DNA from: Streptomyces sp. NBC_00154
GTDB taxonomy: Bacteria; Actinomycetota; Actinomycetes; Streptomycetales; Streptomycetaceae
Assembly (NCBI RefSeq): GCF_026342835.1
Contig: NZ_JAPEMI010000001.1
Span: 992,001 to 1,056,000 of the forward strand
Reading direction: 5' to 3'
Length of the DNA: 64,000 nt
This document shows, in pieces, positions 33,631 through 43,395 of this stretch; the first letter of the stretch is position 1; each line of letters opens with the position of its first letter. The notes under the pieces were generated by a model. The model did no database searches. It saw only the letters and a list, made by a program, of their open reading frames with translations, and was not told the DNA's origin. The position numbers and the translations under genes were made by a program.

Positions 33631-33790
33631 GCATCCTTTGTCGGCGCGGCCCAGCCACCCCTTGAGGTCTTTGGTGAAAAGCACACGAAAGGGTGATCGG
33701 CGCCAGCCCCCCAATTGACGCCTTATCCGTACAAAACAGGCACTTTTCAGGGAATTTCGCACCCCTCGGCAGTCCGGGCACGTTCCGCGA

Positions 33791-35560
33791 TCACCAACGA
33801 ACCCTGCCGCGAAGACTGGTGAACAAATAAGCGCAGATCAGGACCGAGAGCGACAACGACAGCGCCACCCCCACGGGGTGCGTCACCACGCGCACGACAG
33901 TCACCATCCATCGGTCCACCACGTGCGGCCACTGCACCCAGGCCAGTTCGCGGAGCCTGGCCGGAAGTCCGAGCATCGAATGTGCGGTCGACCCCGTCGG
34001 CACCTTCTTCATGAGCGGAACGACGAGCACGGGAACGGCGAGTACCGCGGAAATTCCGGCGGCCGTCACCCTGAAGATTCCGGCGGCCAGCAGACCGGCC
34101 CAGGCGCAGCCGACGTTCAGGCCCGCCCAACTCACTGCGAGATAGGTCGCATTCGACGGGACCCGGATCAAGTCGCCTCCGTACAAGAGATGGAGGGCTT
34201 CCTCGGATGCCAGAACGGTCAGCAGCGCGAGCAGCACCGCGACGCCCGCCGAAACGAGCAGCTTGGCCAGCAGCAAGCCGATGCGGCGGGGAACGGTGCC
34301 TCGCCCCGCCGCGAGCGCGGGGTAGCGGAACTCGTCACCGAACGAGAGCGCTCCGAGCAGCCCGGCGCCGAATGCGACGGGTGGCAGCGGCAGCGTCGGC
34401 GGCCAGGCGGCGAGCACATCGGGGAGCCGGGCATGGCCGCCGCGGGCGAGCAGGACCGAGAGACCCACCGAGACGACCAGAACGGCAGCCATGATCACCG
34501 CCGTTGTTCTGACACCGAAGAGTCGGCGCAGTTCATAACGCAGCGGTTGGAGCGGGCCACGGGCCGGACGCCGTCGGACCGGCGGCGGCAGCTCCGACGC
34601 GGATGCGGGTGACGCGGACCCCGGATCGGTGACCGGCGACTCCGGACGAGGCGCAGCCCCTGGCCCGGAAGGGCCGGCGGTGACCGGGCCGGTGCCACCG
34701 ATCTCGTCGGCCAGTTGATGAACGGGTACGCCGTGACGGAATGCCGTGTCCCCGATCTCCGCACAGCTGCTGCCGTACACCGACAGACGGCTGCTCGCTT
34801 CGGCGACCACCTCGACGGATCGCTGCGCCGCTCGCGCCTCACTGCTGACGATCGTGGCGAGCCGGGCAGCGTGCGGGGTACGGACAACGACACGGGGGCG
34901 CAGCCGGGTACGGGAGAAGGCGGCGCTGCCCTGGTCGGCGACGAGACGTCCGGAGTCGACCGTGACCACGCGGTCGGCCGTCCGTGCGGCCTCCTTGGGG
35001 TCGCGGGTGGTGTAGAGAACCGTCCCGCCTCGGGCGGCATGGGCGCGCAGCAGCCCGTGCAGCCAGCTCTTCTCGTGCGGGGAGAGCCCCTCTCCGGGGT
35101 CGTCGAGGATCAGCGCATGAGGGTCGCCGAGCAGCGCCGCGGCGAGGCCGAGCCTGCGGTCCATACCGACCGACATCGCGCCGATGCACTGCTCACGGAG
35201 CGCGGCGAGGCCGACGGTCTCGAGCAGCTCGTCGGCCCGGGAGGCGGGCACCCCTGCGGCGGCGCAGAGCATACGGAGCTGGCCACGGGCGGTACGAGCG
35301 GGGTGACCGGGTACGTCTCCGAGGAGCACTCCCACCTCACGGGCGGGGTGCGGGATGCGGTGCAGCGGTCTGCCGCGGAAGTAGGTGACCCCCCGCCCCG
35401 ATTCGATGTCGAGCATCAGACGAAGGGCCATGGTCTTGCCGGAGCCGGGGGCACCGAGGAGCGCGGTGACGGCGCCCGGCCCGGCTTCGAAAGTGAGGTC
35501 GTCGACGGCGGGCGGAAGCCCGCGGTGGGGAGCGCTGGTGAGTCCGATGGCCTGGAGCAT
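33791..35560 (-). CDS. ABC transporter ATPase-permease fusion (ATPase N-terminal)
   Basis: A 589-residue protein. Residues 1-215 form an ABC ATPase with Walker A GAPGSGKTMALRLML and Walker B HALILDDPGEGLSP. The signature is degenerate (MSVGMDRRLGLAAAL instead of LSGGQ), and the usual catalytic Glu is Asp. A Pro/Ser-rich linker spans about 295-345. The C-terminal part has about six helices (TTAVIMAAVLVVSVGLSVLLA, VAFGAGLLGALSFGDEFRYPALAA, LLLAKLLVSAGVAVLLALLTVLA, VTAAGISAVLAVPVLVVPLM, THPVGVALSLSLSVLICAYLF). ABC-2 permeases with FGDEFRY-type motifs are exporters. The substrate is unknown. Confidence 0.85.
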   Translation of the reverse strand: MLQAIGLTSAPHRGLPPAVDDLTFEAGPGAVTALLGAPGSGKTMALRLMLDIESGRGVTYFRGRPLHRIPHPAREVGVLLGDVPGHPARTARGQLRMLCAAAGVPASRADELLETVGLAALREQCIGAMSVGMDRRLGLAAALLGDPHALILDDPGEGLSPHEKSWLHGLLRAHAARGGTVLYTTRDPKEAARTADRVVTVDSGRLVADQGSAAFSRTRLRPRVVVRTPHAARLATIVSSEARAAQRSVEVVAEASSRLSVYGSSCAEIGDTAFRHGVPVHQLADEIGGTGPVTAGPSGPGAAPRPESPVTDPGSASPASASELPPPVRRRPARGPLQPLRYELRRLFGVRTTAVIMAAVLVVSVGLSVLLARGGHARLPDVLAAWPPTLPLPPVAFGAGLLGALSFGDEFRYPALAAGRGTVPRRIGLLLAKLLVSAGVAVLLALLTVLASEEALHLLYGGDLIRVPSNATYLAVSWAGLNVGCAWAGLLAAGIFRVTAAGISAVLAVPVLVVPLMKKVPTGSTAHSMLGLPARLRELAWVQWPHVVDRWMVTVVRVVTHPVGVALSLSLSVLICAYLFTSLRGRVRW

Positions 35561-35671
35561 CGCTTCTCTCGCGGAAGGTGAGACCGCTCGGCGGCAGGGT
35601 GATTACCGCAGCAAGATAACGCGACATTTAGGACTTTTAGTGCAGCACCGGACTCGCGGGCGTTCCGCAGG

Positions 35672-36436
35672 TCAGACTTCGGGCCTCAGCATCGGCGGAT
35701 TGAGCACCGTGGCCGCACCGGCCCGGAAAAGCTGGGCCGGACGCCCGCCCTGGCGGGTGGTGGTTCCACCCGCAGGCACCAGGAATCCGGGCGTGCCCGT
35801 CACCTTGCGGTGGAAGTTCCGCGGATCGAGGACCACGCCCCACACCGCCTCGTACACCCGACGGAGCTCGCCGACCGTAAACGCCGGCGGGCAGAAAGCG
35901 GTGGCCAACGAGGAGTACTCGATCTTGGAACGGGCCCGCTCGACACCGTCGGCGAGGATCTGCGCATGGTCGAAGGCCAGCGGGGCCTGCTGCTCACCCT
36001 CGCGACCGTAGCCGCCCTCTGGTCCGAGCAGGTCGTCGACGGGCGCCCACCGCGCGCTGTTCGCATCACCGCCCGCGCGGGGGGCGGGCAGGTCGGGTGC
36101 CAGTGCCAGGTGGGCGACGCTGACAACCCGCATCCGCGGGTCCCGCTTGGGGTCGCCGTAGGTGGCGAGCTGTTCGAGATGGGCACCGTTGCCGACGGCC
36201 GGGGCTGCCGGGTCGTGGGCGCACAACCCGGTTTCCTCGGCCAGCTCGCGTGCCGCCGCGGCCCCGAGGTCCTCATCAGCCTTGACGAAGCCGCCGGGCA
36301 GCGCCCACCGGCCCTGGAACGGCGACTCACCACGGCGAACCACCAGCGCACACAACGCATGGCGGCGCACGGTGAGCACAACGAGGTCGACGGTGACAGC
36401 GAAGGGCGGGAAGGTCGACGGGTCGTAGGGCGGCAT
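35672..36436 (-). CDS. Nudix hydrolase / NrtR-like regulator
   Basis: A 254-residue protein. Residues 1-150 are a Nudix domain with an intact box ([20 protein letters not shown] and TGL, the GX5EX7REUXEEXGU pattern). The C-terminal part (about 165-250) is a winged-helix-like domain ([40 protein letters not shown]) found in NrtR and its relatives. NrtR proteins repress NAD-synthesis genes and respond to ADP-ribose. Because the Nudix box is intact, hydrolysis of a nucleoside diphosphate sugar is also possible. No NAD genes adjoin. Start ATG at 36436. Confidence 0.85.
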   Translation of the reverse strand: MPPYDPSTFPPFAVTVDLVVLTVRRHALCALVVRRGESPFQGRWALPGGFVKADEDLGAAAARELAEETGLCAHDPAAPAVGNGAHLEQLATYGDPKRDPRMRVVSVAHLALAPDLPAPRAGGDANSARWAPVDDLLGPEGGYGREGEQQAPLAFDHAQILADGVERARSKIEYSSLATAFCPPAFTVGELRRVYEAVWGVVLDPRNFHRKVTGTPGFLVPAGGTTTRQGGRPAQLFRAGAATVLNPPMLRPEV

Positions 36437-36574
36437 GCCGTGATCATAGTCGTCTGCCTGACGATAAACACTCCCTTCGTCATGCTCTTCATCCGTCCCG
36501 GACCAAGTGCCCTTCGCTGCCCGCTCCCTCCACTCACCTTGATCCTGACGTCGGGCGCCACATCGCGCACCCGG

Positions 36575-37882
36575 TCACGGCTGTCGGCCGCTCTTGGTCC
36601 CGCCCCGGCCGTCCGCCCGCGACTCCCGGGCACGCCTTCGGGCAACCGCCGTTCCGGGACGGACGGAGCCGGGCTGCGCCCTCTTCCGCCTCACGGCCGG
36701 CGGGCGCACCGCGCGGGGCACTGCACTCCGCTCCGTACGGTGACTGCTTCGGCCCGTCCGGTCACTGCGCTCCCCGCGCAGACAACGACGCAGGGTTTCC
36801 GGGTCGAGTCCTTGGTTGCACGCCTGGTGGAGAAGTTGAGCAAAGGTGTACTCGGGGTCCGCCCGCAGAGCCAGGCCCAGAGCGACCCGTGCACCCGGTT
36901 CGTCGCCGGTGGACCACGAGACCCAGCCCGCCAGGGTGAGCGGCGCCGCGGCATGCTCCCCGTACGGTCCGACGCAGCGACGCGAGAGCGCCCGCCACAA
37001 CCGCAACGCGGATTCCGCTTCCGGCCCCTCCATCCATTCGGCGGCCTTGTCCCGGGTCTCCCGGTCCTGCAGGCCGAGGATCACCGCGGCGGCCTCGTCA
37101 TGGCTGATCAGGGAGTCGTCCTGGATGTCCGCAGCGGAGGGCGCCGTCGTCGGCGCCTCCCTGAGGCGTTTCATCAGCGCACGGGCGAGCACCAGCGTCT
37201 CGCGGGCCACCTCCTTGCGTCCCTCCTCGTCGAGGATCCTCGGCACCAGTGCGGCGCCCGCCGAGTCCAGAGCCTGTGGCTGATCCGCCACGGACGGGGT
37301 CTTCAGGGGAGTGAGCCTGGCTTCCATCTCCCGCAGAGATCCCCGCACTTGAATGCCCGCATAGGTGGCGGCGGCCGCCATCACCGAGGTGCCGGGGAGG
37401 GAGAGCGAGTTCCCGTCGGCCGGACAGCAGCGCGGGTCGGGGCAGCAGTAGGACCAGTACCGGCCGCCGGAGATGCAGAGCGCTTCGAGTACGGGTACGT
37501 CGAGAGCTCCACAGGCCGTGCGCAGACGTTGGGCCAGCGGCCGCAGCCGCTCCATCACCTGGCCCGGGGCCTCCCCGTCGGCCGGATCCTGACAGAGAAA
37601 GATGACGATCGCCTCGGGACGCTCCCCACGCCGCTCGCTGCCCTTGACCAGACACTCGGCGAGCTGCTCAGCGGTGGAGGGCCATTCTTGCGGTGACTGC
37701 GGAATTCCGAGCCTGAGCCGCCCGCCGAACCGGCCGCGGCCGCCGTGCAGGGCGACCATGACCACACTGTCGTTCGGATAGAACCCCATGAGATACGGGA
37801 GGGCATCGGCGAGTTCGGCGGGCCCGCGCAGAGTGATCTGCTGCTCGTCGGCCGGCCCGGTGGATTCGTGGTGCTTGTTCAT
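36575..37882 (-). CDS. DUF4192 domain-containing protein
   Basis: A 435-residue protein of the actinobacterial DUF4192 family. It opens [33 protein letters not shown]. The cysteine segment [17 protein letters not shown] and the later [25 protein letters not shown] are recognisable family landmarks. The last 60 residues are Arg/Ser rich and look disordered. There is no signal peptide or membrane helix, so it is cytosolic. Function is unknown; two adjacent CC/C groups could bind metal. It is divergent from the recQ-like gene with a 110-base gap. Confidence 0.85.
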   Translation of the reverse strand: MNKHHESTGPADEQQITLRGPAELADALPYLMGFYPNDSVVMVALHGGRGRFGGRLRLGIPQSPQEWPSTAEQLAECLVKGSERRGERPEAIVIFLCQDPADGEAPGQVMERLRPLAQRLRTACGALDVPVLEALCISGGRYWSYCCPDPRCCPADGNSLSLPGTSVMAAAATYAGIQVRGSLREMEARLTPLKTPSVADQPQALDSAGAALVPRILDEEGRKEVARETLVLARALMKRLREAPTTAPSAADIQDDSLISHDEAAAVILGLQDRETRDKAAEWMEGPEAESALRLWRALSRRCVGPYGEHAAAPLTLAGWVSWSTGDEPGARVALGLALRADPEYTFAQLLHQACNQGLDPETLRRCLRGERSDRTGRSSHRTERSAVPRAVRPPAVRRKRAQPGSVRPGTAVARRRARESRADGRGGTKSGRQP

Positions 37883-37992
37883 GGCACGACCGTCCCGCGA
37901 GCGGCAGAATTCCGCGACCCCCTGTGGATAAGTTGTCCACAGGTCCGCGGGGTCGTTCGCGGTTTGTCACACCCATCGGGTTGCATGGGGGC

Positions 37993-40164
37993 ATGACCAA
38001 CGCAGACCGCGCAGAGCTCAGGGCTTCGGCCGATTCCGTACTGGCCCGACTCGTCGGGGACGCCACCGACACTGCCCGGCTGCGCGAGGACCAGTGGCGG
38101 GCCATCGAGGCGCTGGTCGCGGACAGGCGCAGAGCGCTGGTCGTCCAGCGGACCGGCTGGGGCAAGTCCGCCGTGTATTTCGTCGCGACCTCGCTGCTGC
38201 GGGCGCAGGGCAGCGGCCCGACGGTGATCGTCTCGCCGTTGCTCGCACTGATGCGCAACCAGGTAGCGGCCGCGGCCCGGGCCGGGATCACCGCCCGCAC
38301 GATCAACTCGTCCAATACCGAGGAGTGGGACACCGTCCAGGCCGAGGTGGCAGCAGGGGAAGTGGATGTACTGCTCGTCAGCCCCGAGCGGCTCAACAAC
38401 CCCGACTTCCGGGACCAGGTCCTGCCCCGGCTGGCTGCCGCGACAGGGCTGCTCGTGGTCGACGAGGCGCACTGCATCTCCGACTGGGGCCACGACTTCC
38501 GGCCGGATTACCGCCGGCTGCGGACCATGCTCGCCGATCTACCGGCGGGCGTACCCGTGCTCGCGACGACCGCCACTGCGAACGCGCGGGTGACCGCGGA
38601 TGTCGCCGAGCAGCTCGGTACGGGCGCGGGCACGGATGCGCTGGTGCTGCGTGGGCCTCTCGACCGCGAGAGTCTCAGCCTCGGCGTGCTCCAACTGCCG
38701 AACGCCGCACACCGGCTGGCCTGGCTGGGTGATCATCTCAAGGAGCTCCCGGGCTCCGGGATCATCTACACGCTCACCGTCGCGGCCGCTGAGGAGATCA
38801 CGGCGTATCTGCGCCAGTGCGGGCATACCGTGGCCTCCTACACCGGCCGCACCGAGAACGCAGACCGGCAGCAGGCGGAGGACGATCTCCTGGCCAACCG
38901 GGTCAAGGCCCTGGTCGCAACGTCCGCGCTCGGTATGGGATTCGACAAGCCCGACCTCGGTTTCGTCGTGCACCTCGGCTCCCCCTCCTCCCCCATCGCC
39001 TACTACCAGCAGGTGGGCCGCGCAGGCCGAGGCGTCGAACATGCCGAGGTGCTGCTGCTCCCGGGCAAGGAGGACGAGGCGATCTGGCAGTACTTCGCAT
39101 CGGTTGCCTTCCCCCCGGAGGAGCAGGTCCGGCGGACGATCGATGCGCTCGCCCAGGCCGGGCGGCCACTCTCGCTGCCTGCTCTGGAGCCGCTGGTCGA
39201 GCTGCGGCGCACCCGCCTGGAGACCATGCTCAAGGTCCTCGACGTCGACGGTGCGGTCAAGCGGGTGAAGGGCGGCTGGATCGCCACGGGAGAGCCCTGG
39301 GTCTACGACTCCGAGCGCTATGCCTGGGTGGCTCGCCAACGGTCCGCCGAGCAGCAGGCGATGCGCGACTACGCAACGACGACCGGCTGCCGGATGGAGT
39401 TCCTCCGTAGCCAGCTGGACGACGAGGAAGCGGCGGCGTGCGGACGCTGCGACAACTGCGCGGGCGCGCGCTTCGACGACCAGGTGTCGACGGCGGCTCT
39501 GGACACCGCCCGGGGCGAGCTCGGCCGGCCGGGCGTGGAGGTGGAGCCCCGCAAGATGTGGCCGACCGGTCTTGCCGCGGTCGGCGTCGACCTCAAGGGC
39601 CGTATCCCGACGGGCGAACTGTCCTTCTCGGGGCGCGCCCTCGGCCGGCTCTCCGACATCGGCTGGGGCAACCGGCTGCGTCCGATGCTGGCGGCGCAGA
39701 CGCAGGACGCCCCGGTACCGGACGATGTGGCGAACGCGGTGGTGACAGTGCTGGTCGACTGGGCCAAGGGACCGGGTGGCTGGGCATCCGGCAACGCCGA
39801 TGCCGCGCCCCGGCCCGTCGGCGTCGTCACGGTCGCCTCGCACAGCAGACCGCAGCTCATCCAGTCGCTCGGCAGCCGTATCGCCGAGGTCGGCCGGATG
39901 CCACTGCTCGGCAGCGTCACTTACGCGCCAGGAGCGGCCGAGGTGCGGATCTCCCGGACCAACAGCGCGCAGCGGGTGCGGGCTCTGCACGAGGCGCTCG
40001 TCGTGGAGCCGGAACTGGCCGAGGCGTTGGCGTCGGCGGGGGGCCCGGTGTTGCTCGTGGATGATCTCTCGGACACGGGCTGGACGCTTGCCGTGGCATC
40101 CCGGCTGCTGCGCCGGGCCGGGGCGGAGGGAGTGTTTCCGCTGGTCCTCGCTGTTCAGGCGTGA
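37993..40164 (+). CDS. RecQ-family helicase with C-terminal phosphoribosyltransferase-like domain
   Basis: A 723-residue fusion. Residues about 1-400 form the RecQ helicase: Walker [17 protein letters not shown] in [19 protein letters not shown], motif V/VI in [19 protein letters not shown] and [12 protein letters not shown] cysteine set ([16 protein letters not shown]) forms the RecQ zinc-binding domain near residues 460-495. Instead of a WH/HRDC end, residues about 600-723 look like a type I phosphoribosyltransferase, with the PRPP loop [13 protein letters not shown] (about 686-698) and the hood-like [17 protein letters not shown]. Function of the fusion is unknown. The ATG at 37993 has GGGGG just upstream. 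Confidence 0.9.
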   Translation: MTNADRAELRASADSVLARLVGDATDTARLREDQWRAIEALVADRRRALVVQRTGWGKSAVYFVATSLLRAQGSGPTVIVSPLLALMRNQVAAAARAGITARTINSSNTEEWDTVQAEVAAGEVDVLLVSPERLNNPDFRDQVLPRLAAATGLLVVDEAHCISDWGHDFRPDYRRLRTMLADLPAGVPVLATTATANARVTADVAEQLGTGAGTDALVLRGPLDRESLSLGVLQLPNAAHRLAWLGDHLKELPGSGIIYTLTVAAAEEITAYLRQCGHTVASYTGRTENADRQQAEDDLLANRVKALVATSALGMGFDKPDLGFVVHLGSPSSPIAYYQQVGRAGRGVEHAEVLLLPGKEDEAIWQYFASVAFPPEEQVRRTIDALAQAGRPLSLPALEPLVELRRTRLETMLKVLDVDGAVKRVKGGWIATGEPWVYDSERYAWVARQRSAEQQAMRDYATTTGCRMEFLRSQLDDEEAAACGRCDNCAGARFDDQVSTAALDTARGELGRPGVEVEPRKMWPTGLAAVGVDLKGRIPTGELSFSGRALGRLSDIGWGNRLRPMLAAQTQDAPVPDDVANAVVTVLVDWAKGPGGWASGNADAAPRPVGVVTVASHSRPQLIQSLGSRIAEVGRMPLLGSVTYAPGAAEVRISRTNSAQRVRALHEALVVEPELAEALASAGGPVLLVDDLSDTGWTLAVASRLLRRAGAEGVFPLVLAVQA

Positions 40165-40381
40165 CACGGGGAGTCATCCGTCCACGATCTGGGCAGGGAT
40201 ATCCGTGTCATTCCGGCTGATTCCCGTCAGCCTTGCCAATTGCTCGTTGCCGCCTGCCGATACGCCAGGGAGAATTGAACTCGCTCCCCGCACGGTCCTT
40301 TCGCGGCCCGGAAGGGCTGTGCCGCGGTGCGCCCCCACCCGACCCTGCCCGCACCGTGGGCGCGTATGCGAAGGGAGGACC
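40165..40381. other. Intergenic region upstream of the 207-residue unknown gene
   Basis: A 217-base gap following the helicase gene. No strong hairpin, repeat or RNA was recognised. It presumably holds the promoter of the next gene. Confidence 0.4.
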
Positions 40382-41005
40382 GTGACCTTCGGATTCGCTC
40401 CGTCCGCAGCCACTTCGGTGTCCGCCGACTCCGCCAACCGCCTTGCCCGAATGCTCGAACCGGCCGAGTGGGCGGCTGCAGGCATACCGTTGCTGCGCAG
40501 CCCGCGCGAGGTCGTGAGCGGACTGCACGCCCGGCACCGGCCGACTCCGGCAACTGCCGTCGTCGCCGTGCTCGACCACGAGGAACGCCTCACGGCCAGC
40601 GCATCGTTCGCCCGCCGCCCCGTAGCCGCGGACGGCTGGGAGTTCCGTAACGCGCTGCTGGCGCATCTGCGCCGGGTCATCCCGCACGATCTGCGACGCC
40701 GCACGCCCGTGCGGACTGCGGTACTGCTCTACTGCCGCGAGGGGGACGAGCGATGGACGGAGGAGGACGGGGCGTGGATGTGGGGTCTGCGAGACGCCTG
40801 CACCCTGCACGGCCTTCGGTGCGGTGCGTACATCACGCTGACCCATGGCGGGTGGCAGGTGCTGGGCGAGGGCCGCGGTGGCCGTCGGCCCAACTCCACG
40901 TCAGCGCCTTCGTCTCTCGCCGACACGGTGGGCGAGCACGACCCGTTTCCGCTGCGCACCGGCGGCGGGGCGACGGAGGCACTGCGCCGTACCGCGGCCC
41001 GCTGA
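40382..41005 (+). CDS. Conserved hypothetical protein (unknown)
   Basis: A 207-residue soluble protein that I do not recognise. It has no signal peptide, membrane helix or known motif. The central part (PATAVVAVLDHEERLTASASFAR... NALLAHLRRVIPHDLRRRTPVRTAVLLYCREGDERWTEEDGAWMWGLRDACTLHGLRCGAYITLTHGGWQVL) looks like a compact alpha/beta fold with alternating strands. The C-terminal 40 residues are Ser/Gly rich and probably disordered. GTG at 40382 has GGGAGG directly upstream. Codon use fits a real gene. It lies between the helicase and a convergent unknown gene. Confidence 0.78.
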   Translation: MTFGFAPSAATSVSADSANRLARMLEPAEWAAAGIPLLRSPREVVSGLHARHRPTPATAVVAVLDHEERLTASASFARRPVAADGWEFRNALLAHLRRVIPHDLRRRTPVRTAVLLYCREGDERWTEEDGAWMWGLRDACTLHGLRCGAYITLTHGGWQVLGEGRGGRRPNSTSAPSSLADTVGEHDPFPLRTGGGATEALRRTAAR

Positions 41006-41071
41006 CACGAGCCGTCGGCCCGGCCGCCCCGTCGGGCAGCCGGGTCACCACGGTCGTACGTGCCGTACGGC

Positions 41072-41692
41072 TCAGACGCCGACGCCGAGCACGGTGTTGA
41101 TCTGCTGCGGGTCACCGCAGACGATCAACAGCGCCCCGGCGCGCTTCTGCGCGAGGAGCAGCGCACCGGCAGCGGCGTCATCGGCCGCTCCGTTGACCGC
41201 GACGATCACCACGGGACGCGCCTGCACCCGGTCCGCGCCCGCGGCACCGGCGAAGAAGACATCGTCACCGGCCTCGTGCTGGGCCCAGTAGGCGGCCTCT
41301 CCGAAGGAGAGCTCGTGCGCGGCCCACGGGTGATGTTCACCGGTGGTGAGCACCAGGATGTCGCCCGGTGCGCGTCCGGAGTCGAGCAGCAGATCGACTG
41401 CCTCGTCGGCGGCGTCGAGCGCGCCGCCGGCCGGGGCCGGGATCAGCTGGATCTGCGGCACGGAACGGTTCTCCGAGCGGTCCGCCTGAGACTGAACGGC
41501 GGTGGGGTGCGGGCGCTGCGCGGGGGGCGCGGGCCTCGCGGGACCGGGACCCGGACGACCGGGGCGCGGCATGGCCGCGGAACGCGGACCGGGTACGGGA
41601 CGGGGGGTCGGCGCGGTACGGCCTGCGGCCGGAGTGACGCGGGGACCCTGGGCGCTCTCGTGAATCTGAGGCTCCTCGGGGATGAGAGGCAT
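41072..41692 (-). CDS. Conserved hypothetical protein with Pro-rich N-terminal arm (unknown)
   Basis: A 206-residue protein. The first 85 residues are Pro/Arg/Ala rich (PTPRPVPGPRSAAMPRPGRPGPGP) and should be disordered. The C-terminal 115 residues form an alpha/beta domain with LDSGRAPGDILVLTTGEHHPWAAHELSFGEAAYWAQHEAGDDVFFA and AGALLIVCGDPQQINTVLGV. The pattern of a GDILVLTT strand followed by VIVAVNG and LLIVCGDPQQ loosely recalls a helicase-type or nucleotide-binding fold, but no P-loop is present. I do not recognise the family. It starts with ATG at 41692 with only a weak ribosome site. It is downstream of rnhB on minus. Confidence 0.7.
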   Translation of the reverse strand: MPLIPEEPQIHESAQGPRVTPAAGRTAPTPRPVPGPRSAAMPRPGRPGPGPARPAPPAQRPHPTAVQSQADRSENRSVPQIQLIPAPAGGALDAADEAVDLLLDSGRAPGDILVLTTGEHHPWAAHELSFGEAAYWAQHEAGDDVFFAGAAGADRVQARPVVIVAVNGAADDAAAGALLLAQKRAGALLIVCGDPQQINTVLGVGV

Positions 41693-41752
41693 GGGTGGTT
41701 GTCTATCAAACGCCGACGCAATGAGCATCAGCGGGTGGGCACAAATGCGCGA

Positions 41753-42463
41753 TCAGAAGTCGAAGCCGAGCTGGCCCCCGCTTTCCAGTGCAGCCGCCTC
41801 GGCGGAGAAGCGGACCTTCTTCACGTGCTGCCACTTGGGCAGCGCGTCGAGGTAGGACCACGACAGGCGGTGGTGAGGCGTAGGCCCCAGCGCCTCCAGA
41901 GCGGCCCTGTGCACGGGGGACGGGTAGCCGGCATTGGCACCGAAGGCGAAGGCGGCGTACTCCCCCGATTCCGCTCCCAGCTCGGCCATCATCGCGTCCC
42001 TGTGGACCTTCGCGATCACCGAGGCGGCCGCGACTGCGACACAGGACTGGTCGCCCTTGATGACGGTTCGGACCGTCCAGGGCTCGCCCAGGTAGTCGTG
42101 CTTGCCGTCGAGTATCACCGCGTCGGGGCGCACCGGCAGCGCTTCGAGGGCGCGGACAGCGGCGAGGCGCAGGGCCGCGGTCATCCCGAGGTCGTCGATC
42201 TCCTGCGGCGAGGCGTCTCCGAGACCGTAGGCGGTGACCCAGCCCTCGAGCAGCGGCGCCAGCTCGGCGCGGCGCTTGGGGCTGATCAGCTTGGAGTCGG
42301 TGAGTCCGGCAGGAGGCTTGCGGAGGCCGGTGACGGCCGCACACACGGTGACCGGTCCCGCCCACGCTCCGCGTCCGACCTCGTCGACACCGGCGACGGT
42401 CTTGGCACCAGTGGTAGCGCGCAGTGAGCGCTCGACGGTGTGCGTGGGTGGTTCGTACGGCAT
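41753..42463 (-). CDS. rnhB: Ribonuclease HII
   Basis: A 236-residue enzyme that removes RNA from RNA-DNA hybrids, including single ribonucleotides left by polymerases. The catalytic acids are in [15 protein letters not shown] (Asp, Glu), LDGKHDYLG (Asp) and [13 protein letters not shown] (the last Asp). The GRG motif (residues near 28-30) reads the ribose-DNA junction. Length is normal for the family. The start is the ATG at 42463; the longer open frame upstream has no similarity and overlaps the TetR gene region. It is followed by the Pro-rich unknown gene. Confidence 0.95.
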   Translation of the reverse strand: MPYEPPTHTVERSLRATTGAKTVAGVDEVGRGAWAGPVTVCAAVTGLRKPPAGLTDSKLISPKRRAELAPLLEGWVTAYGLGDASPQEIDDLGMTAALRLAAVRALEALPVRPDAVILDGKHDYLGEPWTVRTVIKGDQSCVAVAAASVIAKVHRDAMMAELGAESGEYAAFAFGANAGYPSPVHRAALEALGPTPHHRLSWSYLDALPKWQHVKKVRFSAEAAALESGGQLGFDF

Positions 42464-42579
42464 GGCGCCAGCCAGCGTACGCCGACGAGAACGCCGAGAA
42501 CACCCCGGGGCGCCGGACCGTTCTGCCGCCCGTACCGCCGTCACCGCGATGCTCACGGCCCGGCCGCTGGCCGTCGCGT

Positions 42580-43206
42580 TCAGTTGCCGGAGGAGCGGAA
42601 CAACGGCACCACGACCTGATCGATCATTTCGGCGAGCTCCCCGTCCGTCCATTCGCTGCCGCACACCTTGCTGCGGTACATCATCATTGCGGGGATCACT
42701 TCGAAGGACAGCTCGCTCGTGGCATCGGAGCGGACGTCGCCACGCGCGATCCCACGGCCGACCACCTCCCGGAGGAGCTCGGTCGACGGCTGGATCACCC
42801 CTTTGAGGATCACCGACTGGAACCGCTCGGCGGAGCTTGCGTCGCACTCGTGAAGTACGGAACGCAGCGCGCATCCGGGCTTGGAAAGCATGGCGTCGCG
42901 CAGCCGCCGACAGAGCTGGTAGAGATCTTCGCGAACGCTGCCGAAGTCGGGCGCCTCACCGAGCGCCGGCAGTGCCGTCTGCAGCGCGTCGGCCACCAGG
43001 TCCTCCTTCGAGGGCCATCGCCGGTAGACCGCCGCCTTCCCTGTCTGGGCCCCGGCGGCGACACCCTCCATCGTCAGCCCGTTCCAGCCCACGGTGCTCA
43101 GCTGTTCCAGCGCGGCATCGAGGATCGCGCGTTCGAGTACGGGCCCGCGGCGACGCGGCGACGCCATCGGCGGCCGAGCGGCGGCCGCCGAGCGCGAAGT
43201 AACCAT
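42580..43206 (-). CDS. TetR-family repressor of the adjacent MFS exporter
   Basis: A 208-residue TetR protein. The HTH is [52 protein letters not shown]. The C-terminal ligand domain is TetR_C_11/16-like ([31 protein letters not shown]). GGAGAAGAG precedes the ATG at 43206. It diverges from an MFS drug exporter, and two near-perfect palindromes of the form CAGTGAACG-N4-CGTTCACT lie between the two genes. This is the standard layout for a drug-responsive repressor. The inducing compound is unknown. Confidence 0.93.
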   Translation of the reverse strand: MVTSRSAAAARPPMASPRRRGPVLERAILDAALEQLSTVGWNGLTMEGVAAGAQTGKAAVYRRWPSKEDLVADALQTALPALGEAPDFGSVREDLYQLCRRLRDAMLSKPGCALRSVLHECDASSAERFQSVILKGVIQPSTELLREVVGRGIARGDVRSDATSELSFEVIPAMMMYRSKVCGSEWTDGELAEMIDQVVVPLFRSSGN

Positions 43207-43303
43207 CAGCTCTTCTCCATCGAAACAGGTCGGACGGTAAGGCGGGATCAGGACGTGGAGGCGGACTGAGCAATTCCGCCGGCGTCCCGGCAACAGCAGG
43301 ATT

Positions 43304-43325
43304 CAGTGAACGCTTGCGTTCACTG
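43304..43325. promoter_or_regulatory. TetR operator 1
   Basis: CAGTGAACG (43304-43312), spacer CTTG, CGTTCACTG (43317-43325): a perfect palindrome with 9-base arms. It is 98 bases from the TetR start and 71 bases before the exporter start. Confidence 0.85.
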
Positions 43326-43351
43326 AAGGGGACTCACTACCGTTGACGAGA

Positions 43352-43372
43352 CAGTGAACGCTTCCGTTCACT
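43352..43372. promoter_or_regulatory. TetR operator 2
   Basis: CAGTGAACG (43352-43360), spacer CTTC, CGTTCACT (43365-43372): the same palindrome as operator 1, 48 bases downstream. A TTGACG (43343-43348) just upstream could be the exporter -35, so binding here would cover its promoter. Confidence 0.85.
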
Positions 43373-43395
43373 AATTCACTTGTGGGGGATCCATA

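Noticed and set aside
36437..36574. NrtR operator upstream of the Nudix gene
   Set aside because: No convincing palindrome around the start; only weak partial matches.
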